This document shows, one piece after another, positions 54,852-64,000 of a stretch of 64,000 nucleotides of DNA. The notes beneath the pieces are model-generated. The model worked only from the letters and a program-made list of their open reading frames with translations, made no database searches and was not told the DNA's origin. A program made the translations under genes and the position numbers. How positions within the stretch are numbered: the first letter of the stretch is position 1; the number at the start of each line of letters is the position of its first letter. The stretch comes from Olivibacter sp. SDN3 (GTDB taxonomy: Bacteria > Bacteroidota > Bacteroidia > Sphingobacteriales > Sphingobacteriaceae): the NCBI RefSeq assembly GCF_014334135.1, contig NZ_CP060497.1, positions 4,836,001 to 4,900,000 on the forward strand, given 5' to 3'.

Positions 54852-56519
54852 TTATTGATTTTGTTTGAGCACATCTGCACCCATAATATCAATCTGCGTC
54901 TGTGGAATAGGGAAGTATTCATTCTGCCCCTGCGTAAAACTTGCTCCCTGCAGATAAGTACGTTTCTGTCTTTCTTTTTCAAGGTAAGTATTTAAGGTTT
55001 CAGCAGCAGCCCCCCATCTCACTAAATCGAAGAAACGGTGCCCTTCGAGCGCCAGTTCCAAACGACGTTCAAAACGCACGGCCTTCCGCGCATAGGTCTG
55101 GTCGGGAAATGACGGGTACTCATTCACGACATAATTAGCTGCCGGGTCACCGTCATCCGTAGTTACAAGCTCATTGGCTGCACGTCTTCTGATTTGGTTA
55201 ACAATATCCAAAGCCATACTTAAATCGCCTTCTTCCACCGCAATTTCAGCACGCATCAATAAAACGTCGGCATAACGTAAAGCCCGGTAATTGTTCGCAT
55301 TTGCGCGCGGCGACTCTGCTCCGGCATTGTCTCCATCACTGGCAAAAAACTTCTTAAAAGTATATGGCCCTGCAAAACTCTGATCCCGAATCCAGTTTGC
55401 GCCGGGGTGTATTCCCCAGTTAAGAAAAGGTATTCCGCGGCGTCCTACCGACCAATCCAGGCGAGGATCAAGATTACCGGTATGCGGCTCAAAAGGAGCG
55501 GAGGAAGCCAAACCTTCATCATTTGTAACATCTTCATCATTAAAGGTATCCAATAAAGGCAGTCCATTTTCATCTGTTTTAAAAGCATTTACAAGATTTT
55601 GGGAAGGCTGGAAAAAACCGCAGCAACCGCCGGGTCCAGATCCATAGGGAAAATTCAAATTATCTCCCCAAAAACCATTTTGCCCGCTGCCGCCATCACC
55701 TACCGACATCTGTACTTCAAATACCGATTCACTGTTGTTTTCTGTAGCAATTTTAAAATTATCATGAAAGTTTTCTACCAGTTCGTATGGCCCGTTGTTA
55801 ATCACATCGTCCAATAGGAGCTTTGCTGCATCGTAATCGCTTTGGTACATATGCACTTTACCCAGAAAAGCTTTTGCCGTCCAACTGCTGGCTCTTGCAA
55901 CATCGGCCTTTGTAGGCGAGAGATTTTCCACAGCATATTCCAAGTCAGCTTCAATCATTGGCCAGATATCCTGATCATTAGGCAGATTCAAATAATCGGT
56001 CACATGCTCATCTACGTAAGGCACCATATTCCACATTTTTTTTGCTTCGAAATGGTACCATGCACGAAGGAAACGTGCTTCGGCAGTAGCTTGATGTATC
56101 TCTTCTTCCGACATATCGTCAACCTGAGCTATCAATTTTAGAACATCATTGGATCGGGCCACACCATCATACACCGTAATCCATTTCTCATTAAACACAC
56201 TGATGTCGGGCTGACTTACATAACGTTCTATAGTAGTAATCTGCGCCTGATCTCCAACATCACTCCCCTTATAGGCATCATCTGAAACTACTGAGCCATA
56301 TATCCAATTACTAGCTGACGAGCCAAACGTAAAACCGGAACCTACGCCATCCAACAAACTATAAGCTCCAATCAACAGGGCATTGACGCCCGACTTATTG
56401 GCCAACAATTCTTCATCAGCCACTCCCAGTGGCTTTTTCTCTAAAAAATCTTTACTACAGGATGCTAGAAGTATTAGAAAACCCATAGTTACAGACAGTA
56501 TAAATCTTAATTTTTTCAT
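54852..56519 (-). CDS. SusD/RagB-family lipoprotein (unit 2)
   Basis: A 555-residue surface lipoprotein. The frame opens at 56543, but the ATG at 56519 starts the lipoprotein signal MKKLRFILSVTMGFLILLASC (Cys 21) and is preferred. It has the TPR-like HQATAEARFLRAWYHFEAKK, the family segment ALRYADVLLMRAEIAVEEG, and the C-terminal ELALEGHRFFDLVRWG and FPIPQTQID. It starts 27 bases after its SusC partner. A Gly/Cys-rich loop with GSGPGGCCGFF (about 280) is unusual for the family and may shape the ligand site. Confidence 0.94.
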   Translation of the reverse strand: MKKLRFILSVTMGFLILLASCSKDFLEKKPLGVADEELLANKSGVNALLIGAYSLLDGVGSGFTFGSSASNWIYGSVVSDDAYKGSDVGDQAQITTIERYVSQPDISVFNEKWITVYDGVARSNDVLKLIAQVDDMSEEEIHQATAEARFLRAWYHFEAKKMWNMVPYVDEHVTDYLNLPNDQDIWPMIEADLEYAVENLSPTKADVARASSWTAKAFLGKVHMYQSDYDAAKLLLDDVINNGPYELVENFHDNFKIATENNSESVFEVQMSVGDGGSGQNGFWGDNLNFPYGSGPGGCCGFFQPSQNLVNAFKTDENGLPLLDTFNDEDVTNDEGLASSAPFEPHTGNLDPRLDWSVGRRGIPFLNWGIHPGANWIRDQSFAGPYTFKKFFASDGDNAGAESPRANANNYRALRYADVLLMRAEIAVEEGDLSMALDIVNQIRRRAANELVTTDDGDPAANYVVNEYPSFPDQTYARKAVRFERRLELALEGHRFFDLVRWGAAAETLNTYLEKERQKRTYLQGASFTQGQNEYFPIPQTQIDIMGADVLKQNQ

Positions 56520-56546
56520 CGTTTGAGATCTTATGTTTAACAAATT

Positions 56547-59500
56547 TTAAAACCCAACATTAATTCCAAATTGGTACATCTTCGAGAGCGGATAGTTTCC
56601 CTGATCAACACCGAGTGTTGTCGAACCCGGAGTGGATCCCACTGAAGTGATTTCCGGATCGATCCCGGTATAGTTCGTAAAGGTAAACAGGTTCTGACCT
56701 TGGATATAAATGCGTACACGTTCTAAGCCAATTTTTGATAAGGTGCTTTCAGGAAACGTATATCCAAGCGTTAGATTTTTCAAACGGAAATAAGAACCAT
56801 CCTCTACAAAATACGAAGAAGGTTGCTGGCTACGACTGTCATTAGCATCTAAGATAGGTAGTACCGCATTTGGATTATCCGGAGTCCACGACTCGTTTAA
56901 CATACGCAAACTTCTATTCCCCGCCTGGTTGTTAAAGTCTACCCAGCGTTTTACCATATTAAGTACATCAGCTCCCTGCACACCCTGGAAAAATGCAGAT
57001 AAATCGAAATTCTTATAACCCAAATTAATGTTAAGCCCATAGGTAAAATCGGGATGGGGGTTACCAATAAAAGTTCGGTCATTATCGGTAATCACGCCAT
57101 CACCATCTAAATCTCGGTATTTATATTTACCTACGGCCGCATAGCCCGGGTATTCAGGTCCGTTAGCCAGGTCTTCTTCATTTTGATAAAAGCCATCTAT
57201 TACGTGTCCATAGAAAGAATATAAAGGCCTATCGACGGTAGATCGCGTCCAAATATAACTGCGGATGTCTGGCCCCATTAATACGGTAGACTCTTCATCA
57301 CTCAGACGTACCACTTTATTACGATAGGCAGAAATATTGGCACTGATACCATAAGAAAACCCACCACTGGTATTGTCCTGATAGTTTACGGCAAAATCAA
57401 ATCCTTTATTGTTCATCTCGCCCACATTAACAAATGGTACCGTTGCCACGCCTTGCGTTCCGGGCAGCGTCAACTGATAGAGCATGTCAGACGTTGTACG
57501 ATTATACAAATCCAGATTAAAGCCAATTCGGCCTTGCAAAATTGTCATATCCAAACCGACATTTGTTTGCGTGGTAGTTTCCCATTTTGCATCGGGATTT
57601 CCGAAAGCTCCAGAATCAAAGCCTGGTATAACCGCATTATTTGAGCCATCTATTGCATATGACGACTCATTTAGTGTTGAACGGTACGTGTTGAAACCAT
57701 TGTAGTTACCGATCTCCTGGTTACCTGTTTGGCCCCAACCGGCCCTGATCAATAAATTGTCCAACCAACTCACTTCAGAAAGAAAACTCTCTTCAGACAC
57801 ACGCCAACCACCACTGAAAGCCGGGAAAGTACCGTAGCGATTATTGGCACCAAACCTACTCGAACCATCGCGACGTATAGTTGCCTCAAGCAGATAACGA
57901 TCCTTCAACGAATAATTTATTTTTCCAAAAATGGAGAACAAAGCCCATTCATAACCTGCACCGCTATTATTAATATTTGCAGTACCGGAATTCAAAAACA
58001 TATAATCGGGGTCTTCAGAGAAGAAAGTGTTGCGAAAGCCGGAAAAGTCTTCACCGAAGGCCTTTATTGCTTCCGTACCTGCCAGCACATTTACGTTATG
58101 GATTTCGTTGAATGTTTTGGTATAATTTAAGGTATTTGTCCAGGTTAGGTTAATATCATTGATATTAGCCTTCGTCATGGAGTTAGCCGCTTCGATTTCA
58201 GCTTCTTCCAAATCCATCAGCACATAATTGACTCTATTGACATTGGTATAGTCGAATCCTAAACTTGTCCTTGCAGTTAACCCATCGAATACATCGGCTT
58301 CTGCAAATACATTTCCGAAAGCACGTAACGTATTTGCCTGATTATTCCTGCCCCGATATAATTGGGCGACCGGGTTTGTTGCCGGTCCAAGTCCTGCCGC
58401 TCTGGTTGCTGCAAAATTCCCCATAATATCGTAAACAGGTATGATAGAGGGGATTCGATAACCATTCCCTATGGGGTTTCCATCCTGATTATTAGCTGTG
58501 CTTGCCGTACCGTTATTAAAATAATACCCTTTATTTTCGGTATAACTTAATTCTAAGTTTTCTCCGAACCGAACAACTTTCTTCACATTAAATTCGGTGT
58601 TGGCACGAAGCGAATAGCGATTAAAGGCCGTATAATCCAATACTCCATCTTGATTGAGGTAATTCAGAGATACCGCGTAACGCCCGTTGTCAGAACCACC
58701 GGTTGCCCCAAGGTTATATTCCTGTACAAGTGCAGGCCGCAGGATTTCATTATGCCAATCGGTACCCTCCTTATTTGCTCGGACAATCTGATAGAAGTTA
58801 TCGGCGTCATAGCTGTACCGCGAAGGGTCGACGCTAGGATCTCCTTCAAACAATCCATAGTTAGATCCAGCTAAAATATAATCAGGTACCACAGCATTCG
58901 GCCCGTTACCAAACTGCGGATGCGAAGGATTTCCGTTCGACAAAACCCCGGCATTACGCAACTGCGTCCAGAGTAGGTCGCCGAATTGCTGCGGATTTCT
59001 GATAAGCCCCAAATTGACCTTTCCTGTTTGCACCCCTACACGTGAATCAAAGCTTATGCGTGACTCACCGGAGGTTCCCTTTTTCGTTGTAATAATTACC
59101 ACTCCATTTGCAGCTCTAGAACCATAAATGGACGTAGAAGATGCATCTTTAAGTACCTGCATAGACTCAATATTATTTGGGTTGATGCTATTCAAGCCCC
59201 CTTTTGTAGGTACACCATCGATAATATACAAGGGATCATTATTGTTAATGGTACCGAAACCTCGAACCCTCACCGTCGCTTCACCTCCCGGGCTGTTGTT
59301 GGATGTCACGGTAACCCCGGCAGCTCTGCCCTGTAATTGCTGGGCTACGTTCGGGGCTTGCACTTTCGTTAACTCTTTGACGTCAACGATCGCTACCGCA
59401 CCGGTAATATCTTTTCTAGCTTGCGTAGAATAGCCGGTTAATACCACTTCTTCCAAGGTATTTAAATCTTGGTTAAGTGTGATCGAGACAGGAGATTGAT

Positions 59501-59840
59501 CACCTACCGTAAACTCCCTTGTCACATAACCCACAGACGTAAATACGAGTACATCGCCAACCTTCGCAGGAAGGCTGAACGTTCCATTTTCATTGGTTAC
59601 CGTGGCACGATTAGCTCCTTTTAGTTGTATACTCACACCCGGTATAGGAGCAGGAGGATCACTATCGTCCCTTACGGTACCGGTAATCGTTGAATCCTGA
59701 TTATCTATGTTTGCAATAACGTAGCTACTGTTCAGGTTATTGACTGTAATACCCTTAGCCAAAATTGGACAGTAAAGGAATACCAACAATGCTACTAATA
59801 TTCCTATAGAAGTTTTTAGATGGATTTGTTTTTTTTTCAT
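56547..59840 (-). CDS. SusC/RagA TonB-dependent transporter (unit 2, no STN domain)
   Basis: A 1097-residue outer-membrane transporter with a signal peptide (core TSIGILVALLVFLYCPILA). Next come a carboxypeptidase-regulatory-like domain (ITGTVRDDSDPPAPIPGVSI, about 52-71, to 130) and a plug with EEVVLTGYSTQARKDITGAV and MQVLKDASSTSIYGSRAANG. The barrel ends at MYQFGINVGF. It has no STN domain, so it is not expected to signal to an anti-sigma factor itself. A promoter about 500 bases upstream implies a long leader. Confidence 0.95.
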   Translation of the reverse strand: MKKKQIHLKTSIGILVALLVFLYCPILAKGITVNNLNSSYVIANIDNQDSTITGTVRDDSDPPAPIPGVSIQLKGANRATVTNENGTFSLPAKVGDVLVFTSVGYVTREFTVGDQSPVSITLNQDLNTLEEVVLTGYSTQARKDITGAVAIVDVKELTKVQAPNVAQQLQGRAAGVTVTSNNSPGGEATVRVRGFGTINNNDPLYIIDGVPTKGGLNSINPNNIESMQVLKDASSTSIYGSRAANGVVIITTKKGTSGESRISFDSRVGVQTGKVNLGLIRNPQQFGDLLWTQLRNAGVLSNGNPSHPQFGNGPNAVVPDYILAGSNYGLFEGDPSVDPSRYSYDADNFYQIVRANKEGTDWHNEILRPALVQEYNLGATGGSDNGRYAVSLNYLNQDGVLDYTAFNRYSLRANTEFNVKKVVRFGENLELSYTENKGYYFNNGTASTANNQDGNPIGNGYRIPSIIPVYDIMGNFAATRAAGLGPATNPVAQLYRGRNNQANTLRAFGNVFAEADVFDGLTARTSLGFDYTNVNRVNYVLMDLEEAEIEAANSMTKANINDINLTWTNTLNYTKTFNEIHNVNVLAGTEAIKAFGEDFSGFRNTFFSEDPDYMFLNSGTANINNSGAGYEWALFSIFGKINYSLKDRYLLEATIRRDGSSRFGANNRYGTFPAFSGGWRVSEESFLSEVSWLDNLLIRAGWGQTGNQEIGNYNGFNTYRSTLNESSYAIDGSNNAVIPGFDSGAFGNPDAKWETTTQTNVGLDMTILQGRIGFNLDLYNRTTSDMLYQLTLPGTQGVATVPFVNVGEMNNKGFDFAVNYQDNTSGGFSYGISANISAYRNKVVRLSDEESTVLMGPDIRSYIWTRSTVDRPLYSFYGHVIDGFYQNEEDLANGPEYPGYAAVGKYKYRDLDGDGVITDNDRTFIGNPHPDFTYGLNINLGYKNFDLSAFFQGVQGADVLNMVKRWVDFNNQAGNRSLRMLNESWTPDNPNAVLPILDANDSRSQQPSSYFVEDGSYFRLKNLTLGYTFPESTLSKIGLERVRIYIQGQNLFTFTNYTGIDPEITSVGSTPGSTTLGVDQGNYPLSKMYQFGINVGF

Positions 59841-59931
59841 CTTTTATTTTTTATGCTGTTTTTATAAGCGATGAGCTGTACGCCTACATCCCTCGTAAGT
59901 TCTGTTTGATCGTCATCTCGACTGCAGGCAC

Positions 59932-59957
59932 ACAAACGAGCCTGCAGCAGGGAATTT
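59932..59957. other. Leader hairpin before susC unit 2
   Basis: CTGCAGGC (59932-59939) pairs perfectly with GCCTGCAG (59950-59957) around a 10-base loop. It is unusually GC-rich for this region, 92 bases upstream of the susC ATG, within the predicted leader RNA. Confidence 0.5.
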
Positions 59958-60324
59958 TGATGATTAGATTACTTATCCACGTGTATAATGCTGATCTCAA
60001 CGATCTCTGGTTCAAAGCATTTTGTTCTAATTAAATTTGCCCGTTAGTTAAACACGAGCATGTCGACATTTTTACACGAGGTTAATTGATACAAATGAAT
60101 GTTAAGTGCCCTGACAATACCTCCTTCCTTTCTTTTACTAAAATTTAAGTAACTAATGATATCTTAGTCTGCGGGGTGTGACCCCAATAAGACAATAAAT
60201 GAATTTTCACACTTTTATAGGCGTCAGAATACGCTCAACGGCAATCAGACCGTCTGGTAACGCCATATAAAATGAAAAAAAGAGTACCCGAGTTTAATAC
60301 GGTATAATTGGTTATAATATGGTT

Positions 60325-60336
60325 GGTATTACTACC
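60325..60336. promoter_or_regulatory. Palindrome at the susC unit 2 start site
   Basis: GGTA-TTAC-TACC, a palindrome with 4-bp arms, preceded by related repeats GGTATAATTGG and TTGGTATTAC (60301-60330). It lies 10-21 bases downstream of the -7 box on the minus strand, where a repressor would block transcription. It shares the TTGGTATTAC core with the 58-bp elements. Confidence 0.45.
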
Positions 60337-60345
60337 TTAGCGAAA

Positions 60346-60375
60346 CAAATATAACTAACTAAGCAAACTTCGCAA
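60346..60375 (-). promoter_or_regulatory. Promoter of susC-susD unit 2
   Basis: On the minus strand TTG (60375-60373), a 19-base spacer and TATATTTG (60353-60346) fit the Bacteroidota promoter form exactly. The predicted start near 60340 leaves a leader of about 500 bases. Confidence 0.6.
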
Positions 60376-60439
60376 ATAAGTGCCTAATCAATTTATGGTA
60401 CCTGTTATTCCAACAGGATATCTTTCATTCTTTTATTTA

Positions 60440-60479
60440 TAAGAAACGATTGCCTAAAAAATTAGGCAATCGCTTCTTA
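60440..60479. terminator. Terminator of susD unit 3
   Basis: GATTGCCTAA and TTAGGCAATC form a 10-bp stem, extended by AAGAA/TTCTT beyond one mismatch. It starts 5 bases after the susD stop. The A/T tract in the loop and flanks suits termination on the minus strand. Confidence 0.7.
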
Positions 60480-60483
60480 TAAT

Positions 60484-62157
60484 TTACCATCCAGGGTTTT
60501 GGCCCAGATTAGGATTTCGTTCTAACTGTGGCTGTGGCACAGGCCATAAATAATTCTTAGGGTCATCAAAACGCCTATTCCATTGCGCCTGCAGATAACC
60601 GTCTGGGCCGATGCGAAAAGAGCCGCTCGCCAACTCCGGAAACCATTCGGCTTTTACGCCTTCAATTGGATTGGCCAAGCGCTCGCCTTCTTTCCATCTT
60701 CTCACATCAAAATAACGCTGCCCTTCCAATGCTAGTTCAATCCGTCGTTCCCGGTGGATCTCTTCCCTAATATCCATACCGTTAGCTGCAAGAAAGCCTA
60801 GGTCCATGTGCACCATGCCTACCCGATCACGTAGGAGATTGATGGACATGTCCAGATCCTCCTGTGTAAGTTTTCCCTGTTCAAAACGGGCCTCTGCATA
60901 GGTCAGCAATACTTCTGCATAACGTATCAGATGGATGTCGTTATCATCTCTGCCGACAAGTCCTACTGCCGAAGGTGTTACATACTTTTTATAGTAATAA
61001 CCCGTCGTCGTCATACAGCCGCGTCCGTCCTGATTAAATTTTGGCCGCATAAATATATCCGGATCATCATTTTCATCGATAGGCCTGCCGTCATAGCGGC
61101 CACCCCAGGCATCACCCGGAACTAAAACCGTTTGCGTCATCCGTGGATCGCGGTTCTGAAAAACACTTTCATACGTGCTATCCCGGTAAAGCGGCGATCT
61201 ATCAATCGGTAACCCATCCGAACATAAATAAGAATCAACGAGCGCGCGCGTAGGAACAAAACGAGCCGACTGATCGGGCACCTGAATTTCCCGGCTTAAA
61301 TTATGCATAATAATATCTATTAAGTGCAAGCGTGCCAGGATTGTCTCTTGATTACGACCATTAGCTAATTTGCCTGTATTGGTAAACAGTTCCCAATATG
61401 AAGTCTCCGGATCGCCATTGCTATATAAACGATATACGCCCAGGTCCATTACGGCTTTTGCCGCTTCCTCAGCCACCTCATAGCGCCCCTCGGCCAAAGC
61501 AATCCGTGCTTTTAGGGCCAAAGCTGCGCCTTTATTTATCCTCCCCAATCGATCTCCTGTTGGAATTTCCGGAGCTAATACAGCCGCAGCCGTGTCTAAG
61601 TCTGCCAATACAAAATCCACTACTTCTGCACGGGGCGTTCTTTCTCCGTACAAGGCTTCATCGCCCAATTCCAAGGGTTCCAATATTAAGGGTACATCGC
61701 CCCAGAAGGAGATCACAAAGCTATAAGCCAAAGCCCGTAATACACGCACCTCTGCCGCTAACAACTCATTGGCGCCCGGCGTTGTTTCTTCCGCATTTTG
61801 ATAATTTATCAAAAAAGTATTCGCTTCGCGGATATCCCGATACATATTTCGCCATTCGTTATTCACAGTGGGTTGTGTGATCGGAAATACGCCTGAGCCA
61901 ATATCTTTATATTCATGGGTACTTGGCCACATGGTGTTCTCTCCCATATTTTCCATATCAACCGTATTTTTTGCTTTTACCCTTGAAAAAATAGCAGTCA
62001 TAGCCATCTCCAATTGTTCGGTATTCTGCCAATACTGCTCGTTAGGTATGGCATCAATAGGATCACGGTCAAGATAATCTTTACATCCTGCGATATGGAT
62101 AAAAAGCAGCAATATCGCCATATAAAAACCATACTGTTTGATCATTAACATCTTCAT
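60484..62157 (-). CDS. SusD/RagB-family lipoprotein (unit 3)
   Basis: A 557-residue surface lipoprotein with lipobox AILLLFIHIAGC (Cys 25). TPR-like helices include AAEVRVLRALAYSFVISFWG. The family segments HLIRYAEVLLTYAEARFEQG, ELALEGQRYFDVRRWKEG and YLWPVPQPQLERNPNLGQNP close the protein. It starts 23 bases after its SusC partner. It differs clearly from the other two SusD proteins, so a different ligand is likely. Confidence 0.94.
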   Translation of the reverse strand: MKMLMIKQYGFYMAILLLFIHIAGCKDYLDRDPIDAIPNEQYWQNTEQLEMAMTAIFSRVKAKNTVDMENMGENTMWPSTHEYKDIGSGVFPITQPTVNNEWRNMYRDIREANTFLINYQNAEETTPGANELLAAEVRVLRALAYSFVISFWGDVPLILEPLELGDEALYGERTPRAEVVDFVLADLDTAAAVLAPEIPTGDRLGRINKGAALALKARIALAEGRYEVAEEAAKAVMDLGVYRLYSNGDPETSYWELFTNTGKLANGRNQETILARLHLIDIIMHNLSREIQVPDQSARFVPTRALVDSYLCSDGLPIDRSPLYRDSTYESVFQNRDPRMTQTVLVPGDAWGGRYDGRPIDENDDPDIFMRPKFNQDGRGCMTTTGYYYKKYVTPSAVGLVGRDDNDIHLIRYAEVLLTYAEARFEQGKLTQEDLDMSINLLRDRVGMVHMDLGFLAANGMDIREEIHRERRIELALEGQRYFDVRRWKEGERLANPIEGVKAEWFPELASGSFRIGPDGYLQAQWNRRFDDPKNYLWPVPQPQLERNPNLGQNPGW

Positions 62158-62180
62158 CTTTATAAAATAACAAGTTCAGT

Positions 62181-64000
62181 CTATCTAAAATTCACATTGA
62201 GGCCTACAACAAAAGTCTTCAGTTGTGGGTAAAAGTTTGCTCCCTGTCCAACAGACGCTTCGGGGTCATATCCGTAAAAGAAATCACTCATCGTAAAGAG
62301 ATTCTCGGCAGATACATAAAACCGTAGCTTGCTCGCCCTGAATTTCTCTGTAATACGATCGGGCAAGGTATATCCTAACTGGATATTCTTTAAGCGTAAA
62401 TAGGCAGCATTTTCAATCCAATAAGAAGAAAGCCTCGTATTATGGTCTCTGTTAAATACAAACCTGGGATAGGCCGCACCTGTATTCTCCGGTGTCCATC
62501 GATCTAAATGTACCTCTTGAGGCATTGCGCTGTTGTTCATGAAGGGGTGACGGGCAGACCCCGTTAACCATCCATCCGCTTTACCAACCCCTTGTATAAA
62601 GAAACTGAAGTCGATTCCTTTCCACGCCAGGTCTCCCCTAAACCCGTACGTGTAACGCGGAATATCACTGCCCAGAATATGGCGGTCTTTACCAACGGTA
62701 ATTGCCTCGTCATCTTGATTTTGCGGGCGGTAGATCAAATCACCCGGACCTACCAGATCTCCGGCCTGGAAGGGAAACCTTGGCACATATTCGCCATCGA
62801 CGAGATCAAAATCGTCTACCTGCGCAATGCGATCTGCTATAAAACCATAAAGCGCATCGATGGGATGCCCTACCAAACGAACCTGATTGCCTAAATTTTG
62901 TGCATAATCATCCAAGCGGGTAATTTTATTCCTAACATCCGAAAGGTTGACATTCACGCCATATTTTACTTCTCCGATTTGATCCTGCCACGCCAAATTG
63001 ACCTCCCATCCTTTATTTTGTACCGCCCCTGCATTCTGCGAGGGGTAATTCGTGCCCATACCGATAACATCCGGTAGCGGTGGATTCAATAAAATATCAT
63101 TGGTATTATTGATAAAATAATCGGCTGCAATATCTAGTCGACCATTTAACATGGTTAGATCCAGCCCCACATTGAACTTCTCCGCCTGTTCCCATGTCAC
63201 GATACGATTGGCAAACTCTGTTTGTCGAAAACCGATGCGGGGTTGATTACCAATGGGGTTGTTTGACCCAACTTGCGCGGGTTCCAGAATAGACATATAG
63301 GGATAGTAAAGATCAACGTCTCCTCTCCTTATACGGTCATTTCCCTGTGTACCATAAGAAGCCCTCAATTTAGCGGTTTCAATGGTCGAACGTAAATTCT
63401 CAAAGAAATTTTCGGCAGAGAACACCCATCCAACAGAGGCTGATCCAAACCAGTTCCAACGTACTTCGGGAGCAAAACGCGAAGAACCATCATAACGGAA
63501 ATTTCCTTCGAACAGGTATTTACTATCGTATGCGTAATTTACCCTACCAAAAACGGATTGTAGCGCATATTGATATCCGCTACTTGTATTTAGCGGGTTA
63601 TCAACGCCCAGATTCAGTGAGGGTATGGTCTCCACCGGCAAATTCTGACGGGTCGCTTCGAAATAATTATTAATATTTTCCTCCTGTGAAACACCTAAAA
63701 GACCGCTTAGCTCATGCTTTTCTGCAAAAGTTTTGGCATAATTAACGGTACCGATAAAGGTTTGATATAAATTGGTATAATCCCTAACATCTATTGAATT
63801 GGGGAAATTATTCTGATAAATCCGCTCGTTGTCGTCTGGACTATAGTAGTTGATGGTAGAATTTAAAATTGTTCGTTTTCCATTCGAACGAACCAAACCA
63901 TACTGCGCTTTCACATCTAAACCATCAATAATCTGGAGTGTAGCACTCAGGTTCGCGGTTACCTCCTGCGAACCAAAACCATTATATCCGCCATCATTTG
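62181..64000 (-). CDS. SusC/RagA TonB-dependent transporter (unit 3), C-terminal part
   Basis: The barrel part of a SusC protein; the frame is open to the window edge at 64000, so the N-terminus (signal, regulatory-like domain and plug) lies outside. About 606 residues are visible. Family signatures are LFEGNFRYDGSSRFAPEVRW, AKLRASYGTQGNDRIR, FNVGLDLTMLNGRLDI and the C-terminal ASKLRFYVSAENLFT followed by VVGLNVNFR. The GTG at 63914 is internal and not the real start. It is followed after 23 bases by its susD. Confidence 0.93.
   Translation of the reverse strand, partial: NDGGYNGFGSQEVTANLSATLQIIDGLDVKAQYGLVRSNGKRTILNSTINYYSPDDNERIYQNNFPNSIDVRDYTNLYQTFIGTVNYAKTFAEKHELSGLLGVSQEENINNYFEATRQNLPVETIPSLNLGVDNPLNTSSGYQYALQSVFGRVNYAYDSKYLFEGNFRYDGSSRFAPEVRWNWFGSASVGWVFSAENFFENLRSTIETAKLRASYGTQGNDRIRRGDVDLYYPYMSILEPAQVGSNNPIGNQPRIGFRQTEFANRIVTWEQAEKFNVGLDLTMLNGRLDIAADYFINNTNDILLNPPLPDVIGMGTNYPSQNAGAVQNKGWEVNLAWQDQIGEVKYGVNVNLSDVRNKITRLDDYAQNLGNQVRLVGHPIDALYGFIADRIAQVDDFDLVDGEYVPRFPFQAGDLVGPGDLIYRPQNQDDEAITVGKDRHILGSDIPRYTYGFRGDLAWKGIDFSFFIQGVGKADGWLTGSARHPFMNNSAMPQEVHLDRWTPENTGAAYPRFVFNRDHNTRLSSYWIENAAYLRLKNIQLGYTLPDRITEKFRASKLRFYVSAENLFTMSDFFYGYDPEASVGQGANFYPQLKTFVVGLNVNFR

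Larger units (their letters stand above)
59841..60483. other. Intergenic region with the susC unit 2 leader
   Basis: 643 bases with no convincing gene. It holds, from right to left on the minus strand, the terminator of susD unit 3 (60440-60479), a promoter (60346-60375), a repeat-rich operator-like stretch (60301-60336) and about 500 bases of untranslated leader. A GC-rich hairpin lies at 59932-59957. Confidence 0.6.

Noticed and set aside
60199-60306. Small open frames (for example MKKRVPEFNTV) in the intergenic region before susC unit 2
   Set aside because: Very short, no ribosome site, and they overlap the predicted promoter and operator region on the other strand.
1-64000. tRNA, rRNA or CRISPR array
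   Set aside because: No tRNA arm pattern with a TTCGA-type loop, no rRNA sequence and no regularly spaced repeats were seen on reading both strands; a tRNA or repeat-finding program would be needed to exclude them formally.
63914-64000. GTG at 63914 as the start of the last SusC gene
   Set aside because: The frame stays open to the window edge and the visible protein lacks the signal, regulatory and plug domains, so the true start lies outside.

Overview
The window is chromosomal DNA of a Bacteroidota bacterium, most likely family Sphingobacteriaceae. Supporting features are a bacillithiol deacetylase (bshB1), a fused secDF, DUF4294 and DUF4783 proteins, a CcmD-family protein, three SusC/SusD pairs, an ECF-sigma/FecR pair, a remnant of a T9SS type B sorting domain, and repeated promoter-like sequences of the Bacteroidota form TTG-N17..20-TAnnTTTG. 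The species cannot be read from the sequence.

Layout. 0-14 kb is housekeeping: a thiol/peroxide cluster (DUF4294-gpx-bshB1), rel, fur, purA-pabB, a reverse-strand run DUF4783-nadC-plsY-M48 lipoprotein, gpmI, and small envelope proteins. 14-30 kb holds lon, a cytochrome c maturation cluster (ccmB-ccmC-ccmD) followed by glutamate dehydrogenase, a TIM-barrel sugar isomerase, ispE, thyA-folA and secDF. Two direct copies of one IS1182-family element (16982-18791 and 29895-32957) bracket 11 kb of this core. The second copy is itself broken by a complete IS3-family element with a 3-bp target duplication. 33-39.4 kb carries a MarR-flavoprotein-ferredoxin-HMG-CoA lyase group and the translation operon thrS-infC-rpmI-rplT. 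39.6-41.7 kb has an unusual pair: a membrane protein shaped like a Wzc/BY-kinase whose Walker motifs have decayed, and a frameshifted OmpA-domain protein.

41.7-64 kb is a reverse-strand glycan-uptake region. One unit reads ECF sigma, FecR, SusC with an N-terminal STN signalling domain, SusD, a Tat-exported Gfo/Idh/MocA oxidoreductase, a 1134-residue HEAT-repeat protein ending in two DUF1080 (3-keto-disaccharide hydrolase family) domains, and a DUF1080 lipoprotein. The inferred logic is uptake of a glycoside, oxidation of a sugar ring to a 3-keto-glycoside, and hydrolysis in the periplasm or at the envelope. Two further SusC/SusD pairs lie upstream, the last cut by the window end.

The most interesting non-coding signal is a 58-bp element found twice without gaps (47436-47493 and 54712-54769, 46/58 identical). 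It lies upstream of the oxidoreductase gene and upstream of the sigma-factor gene, and includes a LacI-type near-palindrome GCAACCGTTTGC. It suggests that one sugar-responsive regulator controls both the catabolic genes and the trans-envelope signalling genes. No tRNA, rRNA or CRISPR array was recognised.
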